A model generated the notes under the pieces. The model ran no database searches. It was not told the DNA's origin and saw only the letters and a program-made list of their open reading frames with translations. Below, in pieces: positions 18,805-31,420 of a stretch of DNA of 64,000 nucleotides (position 1 is the stretch's first letter; each line of letters starts with the position of its first letter). A program made the translations under genes and the position numbers. Location: positions 6,652,238-6,716,237 of the forward strand of contig NC_081137.1 in the NCBI RefSeq assembly GCF_958295425.1. Reading direction: 5' to 3'. Origin of the DNA: Solea solea. Its lineage: Eukaryota; Chordata; Actinopteri; Pleuronectiformes; Soleidae.

Positions 18805-19077
18805 AGAAGGAAAGAAGCGTACAAACAAATGTTTAACGTCATTCAAGTGTGACAGACCTGCTTTTAGGCTAAATGTGCGTGCATTTAAAAATGACTTACT
18901 TCTGACTTTTCGCTATCTTGCCTGACATCTCCATTTCATACATGGCTTGCAGTCGACACTTGACAAGCTCAGTGGGACAGAGTACCAGAGAAGAGAAGAT
19001 GGATGCGACCGAGCCAGCAGAGGCTTTCTGCACGTCACTGACAAAGAGAGAGGCACACAATACGTTTGTTTATTTGT

Positions 19078-19112
<35 letters not shown>

Positions 19113-19816
19113 CATTTGACAACGAGCATTGACAAGAACAAAAGCCAGGGTAACTCCATCTCACCTCAGCACAGCTTCTTTGTCCAGTCCAGCTGTGAAG
19201 CGGATGACCTGCTGGCAGAAGCCGTAGCTCATGAAGAGCACAGAGTTCTCTGCGATGTTGGCCATCAGCGCCGGTGACGTGCCCTGGTACAAACCACGGA
19301 TACCCACTTGCTTGTAGGTGGACGTGATGCAGTGGACGAATCCACGGTAGAGCGTGGGAAAGGTCTGCATCTTGACTTTTGCCGTGTCCAGAGGCTGCCC
19401 ACTGAAGACACACGCAGCCCCTCCTTTAACAAAGACAAGAAGAAAACCAAGAGCATGTGATCAATACACACAGTAAACACAGGGAATGGCTGTTAGACAA
19501 AATCAAAGTATGAGCTCAGTGTGCTGTGGAGGGAGATAAAAATCACAGGGGGCTTTTCTGAGTGCTGCGCTTCAGTGAGCAGTATAAACAGTCATTACAA
19601 ATGCAGAGAGAAACAAGCTGGAAAAAGAGCAGCATCATCGAAAAGTCCTGCTACGTCAAACACAGTTACTGGGACATTTGGTAAAGTGGTAGAAAATCAG
19701 CATGATTACTCCACAGAGATCGTGCTGTGCATCACACTGTGATAGTTTTGCTTTTTTTTACCTACGGCTCCTGCAGAGAGATCAATGATGGCCTGGACCG
19801 CTGGGTGTGGAGCCAT
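17221..19816 (-). CDS. slc25a15: Mitochondrial ornithine transporter (ORC1)
   Basis: Six minus-strand coding exons (19816-19762, 19423-19165, 19037-18900, 18769-18594, 17853-17695, 17342-17221) join in phase to 302 aa; the human protein is 301. All three carrier repeats carry the PxDxxK signature: QPLDTAKVK near residue 28, CPTELVKCR near 125 and YPMDCVKSR near 230. Also seen are [33 protein letters not shown] and [12 protein letters not shown]. The protein exchanges cytosolic ornithine for matrix citrulline across the inner mitochondrial membrane, serving the urea cycle and polyamine and proline metabolism. SLC25A15 fits better than the intronless mammalian copy SLC25A2, because the gene is multi-exonic. 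The start follows a 44-nt 5' UTR segment with its own acceptor at 19860/19861. The polypyrimidine tract of coding exon 4 is a (TC)n microsatellite. Confidence 0.95.
17460..17640 (-). mobile_element. SINE/composite repeat fragment in the last intron of slc25a15
   Basis: In minus orientation this reads like the tail of an abundant teleost tRNA-derived repeat. Plus-strand landmarks are GGCTGGTGCCAATCCCAGCT, GTACACCCTGGACAGGTCGC, CAGTCCATCACAGGGCC and CATAGAGACAAACAACCATC. The tRNA head is absent here; heads are seen at about 30085-30170. Confidence 0.8.
18774..18803. repeat. (GA)n microsatellite forming the polypyrimidine tract of an slc25a15 exon
   Basis: Fifteen GA units lie directly upstream (on the minus strand, TC units) of the acceptor CTGAAG|CACAGTG at 18770/18769. 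The repeat therefore doubles as the splicing polypyrimidine tract. Confidence 0.9.
19068..19109. repeat. (TTTA)n microsatellite in slc25a15 intron
   Basis: About ten TTTA tetranucleotide units lie between coding exons 2 and 3 of slc25a15. Confidence 0.9.
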
Positions 19817-20650
19817 GGTCCAAAGAGTTGTCAGAAGATGTTCTTCTTCTTCTCTACTACCTAGTGTAGAAATAATAATCACATAAAAACATTATTTTTG
19901 ACTGCACTAACAACGTACACATTTTGGTAGGAGGTTCTGGGCCAAAGAAGAGCCCATTCAAATCTGATTAACTTCCTTTGACATAGCAAGAATACATTAT
20001 CTTTTGTTTATCATGTTTTGACATTAAAATGACATGTTAATGCTACAAAAACATTTTGCTAAGGCTCAAAATGTGCCAACAAAAATTCCCAAATAATATT
20101 GATTTAAATCATCAAGACTATAAAAGCTCTATATAAATACAGACCATTACCAACTCTTCTTCTTTTGATTTTATTTGGTAGTAACAAGTAACAAAGATAG
20201 TTAGAGGAAAGGTAATGGAGTAAACGTTGCTAGAAAAGTACGCGAAAGTACAGTAACGAATTATTTGTAATTTGTTACATTATAACACTGATAATAATAA
20301 CATTTTACCCATTCACGTTTATTCCAATAACGTACAATGGCCACGGTTAACTAAGTGTGAGTGACGTTTAACATTTGATGTATCTTCCATCTTTACTAAA
20401 CGGTTTAATGACCTTTACTTTCATAGCGGCTAACTTTGCTAAAGTATGTGGCAAGATTTAGCACTTACACTTACACTCGTAAACTGTAATTCCTTAGTTG
20501 TAAACAGTCCACGTATAGTATAAAAATGAAGCCCAAATGCGACCGAACAACGCCGTTAATGTTCATTTTAACACACAAACCTTAGAGATGATGTGATGAT
20601 GCGACTCAGAGCATCAGCGTGTCACGGCCGCTGAGGGTCAACGTCTGAGG
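19817..20650 (-). promoter_or_regulatory. 5' UTR exons and probable promoter region of slc25a15
   Basis: Upstream of the ATG, a minus-strand acceptor TTTCTACACTAG precedes a 44-nt UTR segment (19860-19817). A matching donor, CTCTAAG|GTTTGTG, is at 20581/20580, ending a probable non-coding first exon in a locally CpG-richer stretch (20.6-20.9 kb). An inverted CCAAT box (GATTGGACG) is near 20840. The transcription start is not visible from sequence alone. Confidence 0.45.
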
Positions 20651-22693
20651 ACTTCACACGAACCGTAAACCGGAGTGTCCACGCGTGACCGCATGCTATC
20701 TGACGACAACAAGGCAAACACGGTTTATCTTCATGTTATCTTATGTTCGACATGTCCTGCGTCCACGCATGGATCCAGTCATCACTATTGTCAATGAATG
20801 GACCGGACTGACTGACTGACTAACTAACCGCCGCCCGTGATTGGACGAGGGCACTTCAAGAATGTGCAAAAGGTCCCACTCTGATCGAAATCGGAGGTAC
20901 CGTTTTTAGTACCTGCTGACGTCGAAGATCAAAGTGGGGTCTTTTATTCGTCTTCTCCTTCCCTCCGTCTATTTCTTCTTCTTTGAACGAACATGGATAG
21001 CTGATTTCAAACGTTTCAAGTAACAAAAACTGCAAACAAAAAAGTCCCAAAGAAAGTAAATGGACAGCGCAGATGATGTCTAACCGTGTTTACTGTCAGA
21101 GGTAGGAAAGAATTGTAGTCCTTATTGTGGTCTGTTACGTCACTGCAAATATTTAGTCTTATTTCTGCTTTTATCGATGTTTGGCTAAAAGACAAACGTT
21201 AAAATACAGTAATGTGCAGCTTTGGTGAAGCGAGTGAGCTATCTTTTTTCAGTTGAAGATCTATAATATGAAGCGGAGTAACGCTTCCGGTTCACGTCCT
21301 CTCCTTCACACTTGTGCTGTGGCTGCAGCTGCATTACGCCGCCTACTGGACTGGAGAGTAGACGTTTGATTTTACGGTCAAAATAGATATATGTTCACAT
21401 ACAAACAACAGATAAAATACTGTGTGCCAATAATTAGATATAAAAAATAGGAAAGAACACATACAACACATAAGATAATAATATAAAAAATATTTGGTGT
21501 CCCTCCGTTTGCTGGTTGCTTGTTAACATTGTACATGTTTTTATACATAATCATTTTAATTTAACATCGTCTTTTTACTCATTCTCATGCAGTAAATCCT
21601 TTTTCTAATTTTATAATCTTAATTTTTAGTCTTCTTAAAACATATCTTCTTGTTTAAATGGCATTATACAGATAAATCCTAAGTATCTTCTCCTAAAATT
21701 GATCTTTTTATAGTCATTTCTGGGTCTCTGTATAAGCAAATACAGTTTATTGCTGTGCTGCACAGGCAATGCAAGTTCAACTATAAATAAAAATGAAAAC
21801 AAAAGCAACTGAAACTGACTAAAAATATGTAAGGGTCGCTGCATTTCTAAACATTGTTGTTCTCTTGTTGCACTCTCTCCCTACAGAAACTCAACTGTGA
21901 TCCATTTGCTGCACACACACACACTGCATAAGCAAAGGCTCTGACTAAAGGTCACTGTAGATGCATTTTTTTCTTCTACATTGAGGCTGAAAGATCATAT
22001 AAAGCTCTGTTTAATATTTACAAAAACCTGCCAGGAGTACTTATTCAAATATTTAGCCAACAAGTACATCACATATAATCCAAGCATCTCATTTTGTATA
22101 AACAGTGGAAACTCCCAGAGCACTTCCCTGGAAGTGCTGTGATCTCAGCTACATGAACAGCTTTGACCGTAATTGTATCACAGCATGTTCTTAGTCAGTC
22201 ACAGTGGCCAGTGCTTTAAACTCATCTACAACAGTGCTATGTGCTAAAAAGGCCACAGTCATTTAAACAGCATTTTGTTATTTGCTGAGAAAAAAATACC
22301 ATAATGGAAATATCAAAATAAATTAGGCAATCATTTAAAAGTAGTACTTCCCAGAGTCTGGCTAGTTGCTGTTATTCATCCTGTGTTTGAACAATATTAC
22401 AGTAATTCTCCATTGCATTTTTTCTGGTTTCTGCATTTGGCTTATGCAACAACAAAAACCTGCCACACACCATTATATTGGTAATTTGATGACGGAATAT
22501 CCAGTTTATCTTTGTTGTTATTCACCTATATGGACTGAAATGCTGCAGAAATCCCATCTGTTCAAACAGAGTAGCTGCGGATTAAACCACGTGTCCCCTC
22601 TGTTCACCGGCTTATCCTTAAAAACTCAGACCAGCAATGGCTTACAACAGTCTGAACTCTGCTGAATTAGAATAAGTTAGAGTTACAGTATAT

Positions 22694-22925
22694 TGTCTGC
22701 ACTGAGGAGCTGAAATATTGTATACTGCAAACCATGTGGAAATGAGTGCAAATATTTAATTTCCTGTCTAAGATGGTGTTTTATCAGTGGAAAAACTGGT
22801 TAAGAATTTCTTTTTGCCATACAAAAAGAGGGAAAGTTAAAATAATAAAATAAAATTTAATATGATTTGATAAAAATACTACCACAATAGATCAGCTTCA
22901 GATGGAGGATTCACAAACTGTGACA
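22694..22925. repeat. Local duplication, copy 1 (pairs with 25157-25500)
   Basis: Ordered blocks shared with 25157-25500 in direct orientation: CTGCACTGAGGAGCTGA, CTGCAAACCATGTG, ATTTCCTGTCTAA, TTTTGCCATACAAAAAGAGG followed by GAAAGTTAAAAT, and GCTTCAGATGGAGGAT. Spacing differs by indels. It is non-coding in all frames. Confidence 0.8.
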
Positions 22926-25156
22926 GTGGGAGATGAAATAAGTTAATTGATGAAGCAATGACATATTTTATGTGAATTCATTGATTTATTTTATATCAAT
23001 GATACTTAATGTCTGAATTACGAGGACAAACTGTTTGTCGTCTGACTACATTAACACTAACACTCTGATCATTTGTCTCTGTCAACAGAGCTGAAAATAG
23101 TCCAGTGGGCAAGGACGTCGCTTCAAGGTATGTGACCATGAATATGTGTGCGTTTGTCTGGGGGTAACGAAACAACAACACCTATAGCTGCACAAGCAAT
23201 AAAGACACCGATGTTCCATTTTTCATTTCACTTTGCCTTTTATCAAAAAGAAAAACATTGAGGTTGTCTACATCACAGACAAGAATCATCAATATTCTGT
23301 GTTAAACAATTTTGCCATTAACAGAATGAACCCCATGCCCGTCCCTCCCCAGGAGCAAACTCCTCTATACACAGTATACTTTACAAATGACCTATAGTTC
23401 CTGTTCAGTCTTTTTACATTTTATATCATTATCAAAGTATCAATAGCTTTAAAATACATATTTCCATTGTAGTTATAACTGCTATCCTGATTGTACATAC
23501 AGTATCATTTCCCACAGTTAGAGCCTGCTGAGCAATTGATGTGGCTCGTTACAAAATATTCTAAAGAGACGGTTTCGCCAAACCAAAAATGCTTGGCAGG
23601 ATTTTGATGATTCATTCGACGAGAAGCATTATCGTACCGCCACCACCGCCGCATGTCATGACAATGGAAACGGATGCAGAGAGCTTCGCGCTGTTAAAGC
23701 AATTCAGAATACAACGACGTTGACCCAAATTCGCAGCTTTTATTTCATGTGTTCCTCCTAAACATGGTGTCAGTAATATCCTGAACCCTTCTCAGACTCT
23801 TCCCAGGGAAGTGCCAACTGTTACGTCTGCTTGGACTTGAGATTATGAGGTACAGTCAGAGAATCTTGGTAATCCCAAATTAGAGGAGTACACTGGAGGA
23901 ATAACAAAGAGATTACAAAAGATCACTTTGACAAAAGAGTTTCAGTGCACAAGCATACGGAGATTAGAAAATTGGAGCCACATATTTGAATGGATCTGTT
24001 ATACAAGGTAAGAGTTTGGAAATAATGTTCTCAGTGCCGAGCACAATCTGTTGGCAGTAGTAGGCTGTGCTCAGTCAACATATATTTGTTTACCTCATAC
24101 AATTACAAACACTGACTAACAAGTGCCTGAAAAATGTGTAAAAAGCTGATTATCTGAATTCATCTTTGCATTAGTTTGAGTTTCTCAATCCTGCACAGTC
24201 ACGAGTCTCAAGTGTGAAGCTCAGAAATCACCGTTCAAAAGCTGCACAAGTAAAAACTTTGGCACCAGAAACAAGTCCCTTTGGCCAAGAGTTGGGCACA
24301 TCTCCAACGTAATATTCAACAAATGTGTGGAAGACTTTGTTTTCCAGGAGCTGGTATGTATTTCAGTCTGTGCGTGGAGATAACTGAAACAGAGGTGGAT
24401 AATGACCAGACACCGGGATTCTCAGCCAGGCACTTTTACACGTGTCAGTCGATGAGGAACCTCTGGACTGAGTAAAGTTAATATCTGTGACTTTTTGTCC
24501 TCGCAGTTAAAACACCAAATTGGTTTTCACATGTAAAAGCATGCGGGTAGTTCCTTTTTTTTTTATTGACTTTTTTTTACGTTTTTTTTTTGCGACGGTG
24601 TCAACATGATTTGACCATTGGACACTTTAAAAAAAAATAAAAATCAATCTAAATGTGGGAAAAGCTACCAGTGTTTAAAAAATACATCAAGAAAGCCTTC
24701 GTTATTTTGTACCCTGTATACACACAGACAGAGCCTTGGATAAAAGAGTTTGGTTTCACAGAAGTTAGTGAAACTTTTGGCACCAAAACCATATCTACTT
24801 TTCTTAATATTAACCAACACAACCTGATTCAGTATCACTAAATGTCCATCAGAGGCTCTGGATACAATATGCAACCACTCTTAATCTGCAAGTTACACCA
24901 CCTTAAAAAAAACACTGTTGGCATAATAAATGACTCTCTTTATACTTTTTTTTGACAATAGCGTGACTTTGCGTGTTAATTGTCTGAATTGTTGTCAGAC
25001 TTTGTATTTTTGGCCATTTGTTTTGACAGCAGCAGGATGTTAAAATGGAAGATTTCAGTAAGTAATGAGTGTGAGCTGGAATATGGCACTGGCTCGTGGT
25101 TCTAAACACGTGGTTCTACTGTTTTAGCCGAGTTCTGAATGCAGTCAGCCTCCAGT

Positions 25157-25500
25157 GTTGTCTGCACTGAGGAGCTGAGGTTGTTTTGGGGCTCACACAT
25201 ATCGTATGCTGCAAACCATGTGAAAATTAGTGCACATATTTCATTTCCTGTCTAACACTGAGTAACAAAGGGTTTAATCAGTGGACAACTCATGATCCAT
25301 CATGAATTGTATTAATTTCCTTTTGCCATACAAAAAGAGGGAAAGTTAAAATACAGGAAGTCATTAAAAATATGATTTGACATTAAAATCTGTACAATGT
25401 AGAATCTTCATGGATGTTTTTATTTATTTTTTGCTGTACAGTGTCCACAAATGTGTCCGCTTCAGATGGAGGATCTGTTACGCTGGATTCACAAAGTCAG
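25157..25500. repeat. Local duplication, copy 2 (pairs with 22694-22925)
   Basis: Carries the same ordered blocks as copy 1 with extra inserted sequence (for example between GAGGAGCTGAG and GCTGCAAACCATGTG). About 2.4 kb separates the copies. It could be a mobile element pair or a local duplication. Confidence 0.8.
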
Positions 25501-28500
25501 CACTAACTGTGCTGTGAGCGCCCCCTATGCCTAGAACCCACATAAAACAGACTTGGCCAATAAAATCAGGTAAATTCTACGATACTGTCACTCTTCCACA
25601 CCAAACTCCAGAGAGAAAACCAGGGATTTTAAATCAGTAAAATCAAATGTGTTATTTTGAAATCTTTCGTTGACATATTCCTCAGTCGCACAAACTGACC
25701 ACACGAGGCAGCAGTAGACCAGCGACTCCTGTGTTCACCGCAAACTAAAATCACTGATTTTCTCTATGGACATTGGTGTGGGAGAGTGAGTGGTTTATAA
25801 ACTTCAGTTTCCTGTATAAAAGTCTGTCTAACAGTGAGATAAAGACATCAAACAGATTCTTAGACGGCTAAACAATAAATGGCAGTTTGGGGGATTTTAT
25901 ATAAGATAATTCTTTATTTAATTTTGGTAGATAGGTTAGAATCCAGCGAAACAGGCCATCAGCTGAATGTAGGGACAGCAGAGCTTGACTAGGAAACCTC
26001 CAAGTGTGTGAAACTACTAAATAAAAGGATTTTTTTTTTCTTTTCCTATTTTCATTCTTTCTATTTATTTTTTTTAATTTTTTTATTAAATTGTGGCCGA
26101 ACCTCAGCTTGATAAAGCCAAACAGAAGAGTGCGAGGGAGTGCTTACATTGTGGCTGAAGTTTTAGGCACTGCAAAAAATGATGATATTTTTTTTCCACG
26201 TTTCCGGTAAGGCAATTTGATCATGTTTAACAATATAATTTTTCAGTCTGTCCTCTGAAAAGTTTAAAATATGCACAATTTAGTCTAAGGAGAGAAACAA
26301 CACTTGTCTCCCCATTTTACCACCCATTTTAAGATTACCTGTGTAAAAACAGCTACAATCAAAAATGAGGCACTTTATAAAAGAGTATATAGATATCTAG
26401 GCTATTCAGTAATAATCCTTATATGTATATTGTATACTGTATATACCATTGTAATGTGTCACTTTATATTAGACTTGTGTTATCTGTTGTGCAAATGAGG
26501 AAAACAAACTACAGTGTGTATTATAGTTTGCCTCTCTATTTGTATACTATAGTATATATACTATAATATGCAGTTATAATAGAACATAACAGTTGCCAAA
26601 AAGCATTTCAACTTTGACTTGTTTTCATGCTACACGGTGCTTGAAAAGGTATTATGTAAGACTTTACAACGTAATCGACTCATAAGTAGCTGATTGTGAG
26701 ATTAAAAAATGAACTGAATGAATGAATGAAAAGTACATTACTACTCTGTTGACGATTTGCATCACATCACACGCAGGAGGAGTTTATGTGCCGGCAGGTT
26801 TTTTTGTTTTTTGAGTATTCATCGTTCTTATATGGCACGTGTTGTGTATTTTACATGAAAGTTTCATCATAGATTCTGCTTTCAGCCTCGTCTGCTTCTA
26901 TGAGTTAGTATGCCGAGTCATGGACTCGATGGACTTTGCTGTGCTTGAGTCCATCGAGTTACTAGTTATGGATGTAAAATTCATATGTTAACTTAGAGTG
27001 TTTGAAGTGTTATTAAAGGACGACCGCTGTATAACAATTAGGCAGACATAGAAACTACCTTTCAATATGTTTGTATAACCACAAAGAAAAAACACAATAA
27101 TTGTGCATCTATATTTCTAACAAGAATAATTTCCCCTACAATGCAGTTGTATTGCATTGAAGCTGCAGCTTTTTATGCATATACATATTTTAACGATATG
27201 CGTTTGCTTACTTGTTATAGCTGCAGCGACTGACTGTTTTAAATGTCACTGTTTATGTAAATATGGCCACTTGCATTTTGGGATAAAGGTGATCCGTTTA
27301 TTTATTTTTTGTTTAAGAAGAGAATTCATCTTAACAAGGACAGGATTCCTACTGCGTGCCTCTCATTAAACCACCAGAAACGATCCATCATGGAACAAGG
27401 ATGCACTGTGTGACTGGACCTTCTCCAGTCTACTGCCTTCATTTGAATATCAGCCACATAAAATGACAGGACAGTAACTGTATAATTGGCTGGAGCTTAT
27501 GGCAAAGAAATTTACGACATAACATGTGATGACTTACAACATAACTGTTTTCAGAGATCATAATAAAGCAATCACCCATCCTTCAGCTGCAGCTCTGGCA
27601 GTTAAAATATAATCAGATTATGGCCGATTTGTTCAAGTTTACACCCCTATTGTAACTATTGCTGCATGGGATTTTCCTCCTGTGTTAAAATAAAATAAAA
27701 AAGGTGCAATGGATTAAATTTCCATTTCCACAACCTGCACCTCAGAAATGAACAGCAGTAAATAGCAGTAAAAGAGTAGAAGTGGCCAAGAAGTATAAAG
27801 GCTTTTTGGCAACTGTATATCTCAAATCAATTATGTTTACAGAGACGGTGAGTGTATGAAACCTCAGCCAGATGGAACCCGATGAGTATTTAACTCTGAA
27901 TTTAGACAAAGGATGATGTGATGTGGTATCAATGGCAACGTAATCGGAGCCAGTAATCCAATCTCAGATTAAACTGATGTCAACATGCTAACTGATGTTT
28001 TGAGTGATGAGAAATAAAACAAACAAACAAACTCATGCACTTAAATAAGTGTGTTTGAAAGGAAGAGTCACAGATGGACATTTTTGTCTCATGTGATTGC
28101 CTGAAAGCCTTGTGACCTTTGCTGGATGATTGTTGGTAGAAAGCTGTGATGGGATGTGGCCTCCATGATCGGCATCATGGACACCTGAGAACAATCACAG
28201 TCACATCCTTTGTCCATTTTAAGTTAAATTATGATCAAATGTCATGTTTAATTCAAAATAACAAAACACTTCCCTTAGTTTGCATGTGTGTGTGTGAGTG
28301 AGTGTGTGTTTGGCACACATTTGGTTGACAGGAAACAGCAGAAGGGATGAGGATGCGTGTCCCGTAGTTCGACTCCAGAGTCCAGAGTGTGGAGCTGTCA
28401 CACTGGCGTCACACTCGCATCCAAGACAAGAACAAAGATCAACAATCTGGAAGGGAGACAAAAAGAATTTATTAAAATCATGCATGATGTTAGAAATAAT

Positions 28501-30084
28501 TTGAGCTTCAGAGGTTTGAGGCCCCTGAACATTTTGCAAAATACATCAACAAGAATGCAGTGCCACATTTAACTAAACAGGTAACATTGAAATCTAAATA
28601 TTTTACCTCATTACCAATGAAGGATCACAAATAATCTATCAATAATCTATCAAATCATCTTTTCCAAAACAAGAGAATATATTTTAAAAAATATATATGT
28701 AGTACTGCTGCAGGCCACACTTTGGAAAGCGGTGGTTTAGATTATAACTCACACTTGATCTAATTTTCAAGTCTCCTCACACACAGTGTTGCAGAGGATC
28801 TTGGCCGTTTAGACTGGATTTCACATCTTCCAGTCCAATGTGTATTGCGCTTGTTTAACCTAAAGCTGCTGTTGGCTGCTTGGGTAAATATCACATGACG
28901 CAAGATATCTTTCTTAAAGGATTTTCTTAATGCAGGACTCTGTTGCAGATGTCAATATTATGTCTCCTGTCACTTTTGAACTTTCAGTGGTTAAAAAAAA
29001 CAAGATAAGAGAGGTAGAAAACAAAGATCAGAGCATCAATGCTGTTGGTGTAAAGAAGAGCTGATTTACCTTCAAAAAGAATGACCTCAATTTGTGTGTA
29101 CTTTAGGGGAAGCTCAGACAACTATACTAGACATCTATACTTTTATCCACCCTCTCTATATCATTACGAGTAAATAAACAGAAACACCTCTATGTGTAAT
29201 AAAATACAACATAGCACAATCACACCACATACTAGCATTTTATATATAAAATGACCATTAACTAAACCAACACCTCTAACACATTTTCAATAAAACCGGA
29301 CGATATAATCTTTATGATGGAGGATATATTGTAGATTTATCTTCTTTCTTTTTTATTGCAAACCTGTTTTATGAGGCTGCATTGGTTTCAGTGAGGTGTG
29401 CTGCATAATAAAGGTGCACGGAGTCACAACTAAGTGTTAAAGTCCATCCACTCTTTTGTCAGCTTGTGTTTTTAGTAGTGAGCAGACTGCTCGTCATCGA
29501 CTCTTTTTAAGACGATAACTGCAGACTGTCACTTCGAGAGCATGTGGTGTCCAGCGTCCACTAATTAGTGCAAGTGGATCGAGCAAAGGTTACTAACTAT
29601 TTATAAACACTGAACACTTCGTTTAATCAGATTTTATGCTAAGACTGTAAACTGATTACCAGAAGTCAGAATTTCCGACTCCCCATCATGGGATTCTAAG
29701 GTGGCCGCCATCACAAATTGTACTGTAAAATGCACTTGTGTCATTTGTTTCACAGTAAATCAGTTGTACACATACAGTCGTGCTGTTCTGTTTTATCTGT
29801 GGACAGTTGGTATGTGCAAAATATTGACATTATTGGTGTTTTTATTGACAGGTATTACTATCACTGGCTAGCCCAAGATACGCTTGCATCCATGGTTCTC
29901 TCATCTCACGGAAAGAGGTCACCTCGAAGGTAACGTCACTCCTGGTTCCTACTTTTGATTTCTAATGTTAATGGAACACAGCAAAGGTGTCAGTAGTGAC
30001 TGTGCCATGCAAAGAACGGTTTAGAAGGCTGTCTAATGAGGCAAAAAAGTGCAAAATATATTCTGAGGATATTTTAGAGCAGGC

Positions 30085-30170
30085 AACACAGGTGTAGTGG
30101 TTAGCACTCTTGCCTTTACAGCAAGAAGACCCGGGTTTGAGAACCTCCAGTGGAGGATACAGCAGTAGTG
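30085..30170 (+). mobile_element. tRNA-derived SINE head
   Basis: GGTGTAGTGGTTAGCACTCT resembles an RNA polymerase III A box, and GACCCGGGTTTGAGAACC resembles a B box; together they are the tRNA-like head of a widespread teleost SINE. The body (GGCCTTTCTG... type) seen at 38490-38590 is missing here. Confidence 0.75.
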
Positions 30171-31420
30171 GGTGGATGGATATTTTAGAGCAGGCATATT
30201 TTTGTTGTTTGAGTTTAAAAGGCTCGTTGCAAAGTCAACACTAACAATGTTTAGTATCTCATACTCTGATATTGTAATAAACACATGATTTAGTGTGATG
30301 TGGTAGTCACCACAGTACATGAATGATGTTTGAATGTCATTCAAAATGGCTGCAGTATAAGACAGGCACATTCACACCTTGCTGCAGCATGATGACAAAG
30401 TAAAGCATAGAATATTAACAAACTTCTGGCCGTTCACGCCAAATGCATAATAACTAATTCATCCTTTCAAATAATTGGCCAATTACGGTGATTGTCCACA
30501 TACATGTGGAGACTGAATCATCCGAAAAATCAATCAAGCAAATGCTGCTCCTGCTTTGAATAAATTAGTTGCATAATTAGTTTCTTCCATTCAGACCTCT
30601 GATTGCATTTGCTATGTACCTGTATGTTTACATTTTACTATCCTGCCTCATGTAGAGAAGCTTTTACTTCTTGCCATGTAAAAGCAATTAATCTCTTCTG
30701 CAGTTCAGTGTACATGCATAAAGATGTACCTAAGCCATTAACCGATGGATAATTGTTATCTGTGCAACGAGAGGGAAACCTCAGAGCTGCCGTGCGACAG
30801 TGGCGCGCACACCCACACATGAACATAAACACCTGGCCCATATTCTGTCCCCACTACCTCCATTTATGTGAAATGGCTCATTACCAGCAGACACATCAAT
30901 TGGCTTTGCTCTCGGAACACCCACTTGTGATAAGAAGAGACTCTACAGACAAACCCACAGCCTGAAAACTCAGTGCTGCCCACCAGCTGGAAGCAAAGGT
31001 ACACGTCATTAAAGGATGAAAAGAGAAAGGAAGGAGTGACTAAGACCCACACATGAGTTTTGTCTGTGGATGATGCACATCTCATCCAAAGGGTTGACAA
31101 ATATTGACAAAAGTCATCGTGTTTAAATAGCAATTTCCATGAAAAACTAATGAAACATTGACTTCATCATCAAAATATATTGTAGTTCTGAAGAACATAA
31201 TATTACGTAAACATATACTCTTAAATGTTCATTTTATAGGTATGCAAACAATGCTTATTATAATACATCAACAAAAGAAAATCTCAAAACAACTTATGGT
31301 ATTAAAGGTTTTTCTATTAAATTCAGGCAACCGAACACCTGATGCAAGATGTATCACTCTGTACCATATATGATTAATTATAAGGAAGATTTTATGAACA
31401 CATACTTTTATATCTATATT

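Larger units (their letters stand above)
20900..31400. other. Gene-poor interval of about 10 kb between slc25a15 and the IRS gene
   Basis: No multi-exon gene was recognised on either strand. Contents: a diverged direct duplication (22694-22925 and 25157-25500), a 39-nt exon-like island (23089-23127), a perfect small hairpin (26931-26960), a tRNA-derived SINE head (30085-30170) and simple A/T runs. The longest ORFs (about 100 codons, such as 22366-22665 and 30033-30371) have no recognisable domain or flanking splice structure. The interval may hold regulatory elements for the signalling gene to its right. Part of it could be 3' UTR of that gene, because a donor-like site sits near its stop codon. 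Confidence 0.5.

Noticed and set aside
21074..21103. Possible first exon starting ATGATGTCTAACC before GTAGGA, divergent from slc25a15
   Set aside because: Only about ten codons, with no downstream exon found; not enough to claim a gene at a bidirectional promoter.
29718..29933. Frame ending HWLAQDTLASMVL near a donor-like AAG|GTAACG
   Set aside because: An acceptor-like TTATTGACAG exists, but the frame shows no family features and lies in unconserved-looking AT-rich sequence.
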